NCBI GenBank assembly: GCA_034696485.1
Contig: JAQIWT010001499.1
Location: forward strand, 1-10,561
Direction of reading: 5' to 3'
Origin: Isohypsibius dastychi
Taxonomy: Eukaryota > Tardigrada > Eutardigrada > Parachela > Isohypsibiidae
Length of the DNA stretch: 10,561 nt
Shown: in pieces, positions 8,123-10,561 of the stretch
Layout: each line of letters begins with the position of its first letter
Position numbering within the stretch: the stretch's first letter is position 1
Position numbers and translations under genes: made by a program
The notes under the pieces: model-generated
Told to the model about the DNA's origin: nothing
Database searches by the model: none
What the model saw: only the letters and a program-made list of their open reading frames with translations

Positions 8123-9028
8123 GTCAAGTTTACTGTATTCAAGTAGCAGCTACAATAGTATAGACCTCACAAGATAAACGAAAGGTCATGTTTATTTGGA
8201 ACAGTTTTCCGTTAGCACCGTTTCGAAAGTTCCCAGTTCAAGTTCATGCTTCAACAGATCCAACTTGTCTCCTTCTCAAATGGATGCAAATGACAGCACG
8301 GTCATCATGTCTGGCACCATCTTTTTTCCTTACGGAAGATTCGGATTCCAACCAAAACACACATGGAAGGTTTAACAAAAACCCGAAGTGACCTATCTCG
8401 TGAGGCTTGTAAATGGTGTATTCATTCCCAGTTTTTTAACAGGAGGTCTTACTTGTCACCCTCGCATTTTGGTTCTGTCTTCGACATTGTTATCTTGGTT
8501 CGATTCTGAACATTTGAACGACGTATATGGAGGGAATGATCTGTCTCTAAACGGTCTTCAATGTTTTCGTGGGTTCGACCGAAAGTGACCGTTTGAGCTT
8601 ATCAAGAAACATTTGACGCTAGAAGCTTTTTTGGGAGAATTCGAGAAGAAATGATATCCCGTCCAAGATAATTGGCCTTGAGCTGCCAGAAATGGATCCA
8701 CCGAATGCACGGTAACAAAATGAGTTGTGCCATTTGAGTGGTAATTCTTGATTTTCGCTTGTGCGGGTACCCTATCAGTGTTTTGGTTGGGACAGATACA
8801 GGTGGGTTAGGTTTCGCCGTTGTTTTGTGCATGATTGCAGGGCCTTAGCAAGTGGACCAACGTTGTTGATTTATGGCTCGTTAAAAAGAAAAAAAATGAT
8901 CCTGATGAAATTATCGAGTTGTAGTTGTCACAGTTCTCGGCTGAGAATCTGAATTGGCCATTTTATGAAGCCTCATACAGGGATGACCTATTTTTAATTC
9001 TAGCAATCTGTGATCAGGTCACTAAGTT
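8123..9028. other. Stretch with no recognised gene
   Basis: Upstream of the Gr start. Two short plus-strand frames (8188-8391 and 8388-8588) and a minus-strand frame (8602-8832) are open, but none looks like a protein family and none is duplicated. The minus strand just above 8122 should contain the Gr leader or promoter; no firm TATA box stands out. Confidence 0.4.
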
Positions 9029-9120
9029 GCGTAGACACCTTCACTCAGGTGATGTTTGCTGACTGCAAAATGGACTGAAATACCTTCGGGCGTCCCCCGG
9101 CCAGATGCTCGTGGGACATA

Positions 9121-9475
9121 TTGCGGAAGGTTTCTTCAAAATTAAACAAACATTCATTTCAAACATTCGATTCTGCTATGAATTGTTGTCTAGGTTTCAA
9201 GGTCACCGTGTTCAAAAAGAGCCCGCATGCATCGTGTTCACTTGAACTTTGAAAATCTCTCTAAATTTAAAACTGCGACGATTCGAAAATTCAAAAGCTT
9301 TAGATACGATGAATTTTTTTCTACTTTTTTATGGTACCTTTGTTTGATTTTTCGAATGCAAACTGACAGAGGAGTTGAGCGTACAGGCTCGATCCTGAAC
9401 CTTCGGTTATATCCAAGCCATTACCCGGAAAGGGAAAAAAACAATACGTTGCTACTTGGATACAACCTTCCGCAA
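9121..9475. mobile_element. Candidate MITE inside copy D
   Basis: Perfect 12-bp inverted ends TTGCGGAAGGTT (9121-9132) and AACCTTCCGCAA (9464-9475) bound about 355 bp with no transposase. The right end falls within a few bases of where homology to exon 3 resumes. On the left, about 40 bp (9082-9120) lie between the exon block and the inverted end, so either the element extends further or a second event occurred. No clear target duplication is visible. A 12-bp inverted match can arise by chance in a window this size; the insertion context is what makes it credible. Confidence 0.45.
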
Positions 9476-9572
9476 AAACTGACTCTGATTCTAACCAAGA
9501 ATAGTGAGAGGAATGGATGGGACTCCAGTGCGACGGTCAAATTCAGATGTGTTCCAAGTTTATTTTGTATAT

Positions 9573-9608
9573 TAGTATACTTTATCAGTATACTTTATTA
9601 GTATACTA
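9573..9608. repeat. AT-rich tandem repeat, about 3 copies of a 13-bp unit
   Basis: TAGTATACTTTA, TCAGTATACTTTA and TTAGTATACTA follow one another, a unit of 12-13 bp with the palindromic core AGTATACT. It lies in the second gap of copy D, between exon homology ending at about 9558 and resuming at 9609. Confidence 0.7.
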
Positions 9609-9632
9609 GTGAGCAAAATGATAGCGGTTAGT

Positions 9633-10420
9633 GATTGAAATTGAGAGAGTGAACTCTGCGCGGTGTTATTAGTTGAACCATGATATTCGGAGAACTTCCC
9701 AAACCTACATGACTATGCTGTTACACTTACATTGTACTGTGTTGTGTATCGAGTGTTGGTGGCTAAGATCCTCTGGTTTCTTCGATGTTTCATCTGTTGT
9801 GCTGTTTTGTTCAAAATTAGTGGTTCGAGATGTTGTAGGTGGTTTCTCAATGCGTTGCACCACTATTCTTCTCTTTCGGAACTGAACGAATACGATTGAT
9901 GACAAATGTTCCCTATTTTTCATCAAGCCTGGCACTCCGTCCTTCGGTTCATGACTACGGTACATTTCTGTTCTCAAGCTTCACAGCAAGGACCTTCTGC
10001 TTGCTTGTGGCACCATAAATATTCATAATTATTTTCTCGAATCGTTTGTCCTTAGTGAGAGAAGATTTGCGACAAAAGACCCACTAAAAGAAGGCACTAT
10101 CGGCACTGTTATAGTAATAATATAACGCCCTGGAGTTGAACCATGCTAACTGAGTTCAGAAAGAGAATTTCTGCCGTGCTCGTTGCAAAGGGCAAATTTT
10201 CACGAGTAGCCTGACCTTTTCTCCAACCGGACTACCGTACTAGAAAGGACGTTTCTGGATGCAAATATTCCCAGAAGAACACCTCGGTGTCTCGGTTTTG
10301 CCCCATGCCCACCGTGTTGCACACGGCGGGCATACAGTCCCCCTTCGTCCCCCGTACTAAAAAACCAAAACGAAAAGATGTCATTTTGGCTTGTGACCAG
10401 GGGCTCGTTCGAGCTGTTGG
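9633..10420. other. Stretch with no recognised gene
   Basis: Open frames on both strands (plus 9673-9885, minus 9705-9977, minus 10200-10538) are short, overlapping and unlike known proteins. The 12-mer AGTTGAACCATG occurs at 9671 and 10134, which is within chance expectation for a window this long. CCGTACTA also recurs at about 10235 and 10353, perhaps hinting at repetitive DNA. Confidence 0.4.
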
Positions 10421-10482
10421 GTGGAAAAAAATGTTGGATAGTCGAAAAAAATGTTGGAGTGAGTCGAAAAAAATGTTGAGTA
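10421..10482. repeat. Three tandem copies of an A-rich 20-22-bp unit
   Basis: The units GTGGAAAAAAATGTTGGATA, then GTCGAAAAAAATGTTGGA plus GTGA, then GTCGAAAAAAATGTTGAGTA, lie end to end. The core AAAAAAATGTTG is perfect in all three. It may be a minisatellite or the tail of a larger repeat that runs off the window. Confidence 0.7.
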
Positions 10483-10561
10483 TTTTTCTCTTGTTCAGTT
10501 TTTTTTTCTGATTCGGTGGGTCTACTTAGGAGGGCCATATTTTTCAGATCATCAAGGGGGC

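Larger units (their letters stand above)
9029..9632 (-). pseudogene. Copy D: dead relic of RING-family exon 3, interrupted twice
   Basis: Three blocks in the same order and strand as exon 3 of copies A-C. The block at 9609-9632 matches the exon start (GTGAGCAAAATGA on the plus strand). The block at 9478-9558 reads WNTSEFDRRTGVPSIPLTILG, then a stop where the others have Lys, then NQS. The block at 9029-9081 reads FQSILQSANIT, then a stop where A and B have Arg, then VKVST. SANIT makes copy A the nearest relative. Insertions separate the blocks (9082-9477 and about 9559-9608). No exon 1, 2, 4 or 5 is seen nearby. It lies beyond the Gr gene, about 3.4 kb from copy C, so the family once spread across this locus. 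Confidence 0.8.

Noticed and set aside
8761-8952. Possible plus-strand exons around a GTGGGT...TTGCAG pair (8801-8840)
   Set aside because: The putative exons are tiny, match nothing and have no duplicate; splice-like strings are common by chance.
9227-9601. Plus-strand 124-codon frame
   Set aside because: It lies inside the candidate insertion and reads antisense through relic exon D and the AT repeat, so it is not a coherent gene.
9671-10145. 12-bp direct repeat AGTTGAACCATG as possible target duplication of a 463-bp insertion
   Set aside because: A few 12-mer repeats are expected by chance in a 10-kb window. Flanks do not match and no inverted ends lie inside.
10200-10538. Minus-strand 112-codon frame
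   Set aside because: Phe/Ser/Glu-rich reading of the A-rich triple repeat; no domain and no supporting neighbour.
1-10561. CRISPR arrays, tRNA or rRNA genes, bacterial operons
   Set aside because: No regularly spaced repeats with unique spacers, no cloverleaf with both internal promoter boxes, and no ribosomal RNA signature were seen. The spliced genes show a eukaryotic source.

Overview
The window looks like nuclear DNA of an arthropod. Two coding signals support this. One is an insect/crustacean-type gustatory receptor (Gr, 7tm_7 family) with the GGFF...LTT|...TY C-terminal exon structure. The other is a tandem set of PA-TM-RING type E3 ubiquitin ligase-like genes. Introns are tiny (53-70 bp, GT-AG) and non-coding spacers hold MITE-like elements. 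A crustacean such as a water flea would fit the intron size and gene types, but the sequence does not fix the species. All recognised genes lie on the minus strand, so they read right to left. No bacterial-style operons, CRISPR arrays, rRNA or tRNA genes were seen.

Layout. 1-960: no recognisable gene. 989-2310: copy A of the PA-TM-RING family; protease-associated-like and membrane parts are open but the RING is destroyed. 2340-2860: upstream region of A with a sequence box shared with copy C. 2868-3025: broken remnant of a duplicated N-terminal exon. 3164-4194: copy B, with membrane and RING exons, one zinc ligand changed, one splice acceptor lost, and a different N-terminal exon. 4328-5602: copy C, the best preserved member, a 300-residue product in five exons with a complete RING-H2. 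5603-6115: upstream region of C. 6116-6434: a 319-bp hAT-like MITE with an 8-bp target duplication. 6443-6860: a weak 78-codon ORF. 6864-8122: the Gr gene, frameshifted inside its signature motif. 8123-9028: nothing recognised. 9029-9632: a dead fourth copy of the family's third exon, interrupted by an insertion with 12-bp inverted ends and an AT-rich repeat. 9633-10561: no gene; a short A-rich triple repeat near the end.

How it fits together. The main story is a small gene family expanding and decaying in place. One unit (signal peptide, two PA-like exons, a membrane segment and a C-terminal RING-H2) was copied several times, and the copies show graded damage: C nearly intact, B damaged and re-headed, A without a RING, D a stop-ridden exon. 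By family knowledge a working member would be an endosomal/plasma-membrane E3 ligase whose lumenal PA domain handles cargo and whose cytosolic RING recruits an E2. No functional link to the Gr gene is visible beyond proximity and shared strand.
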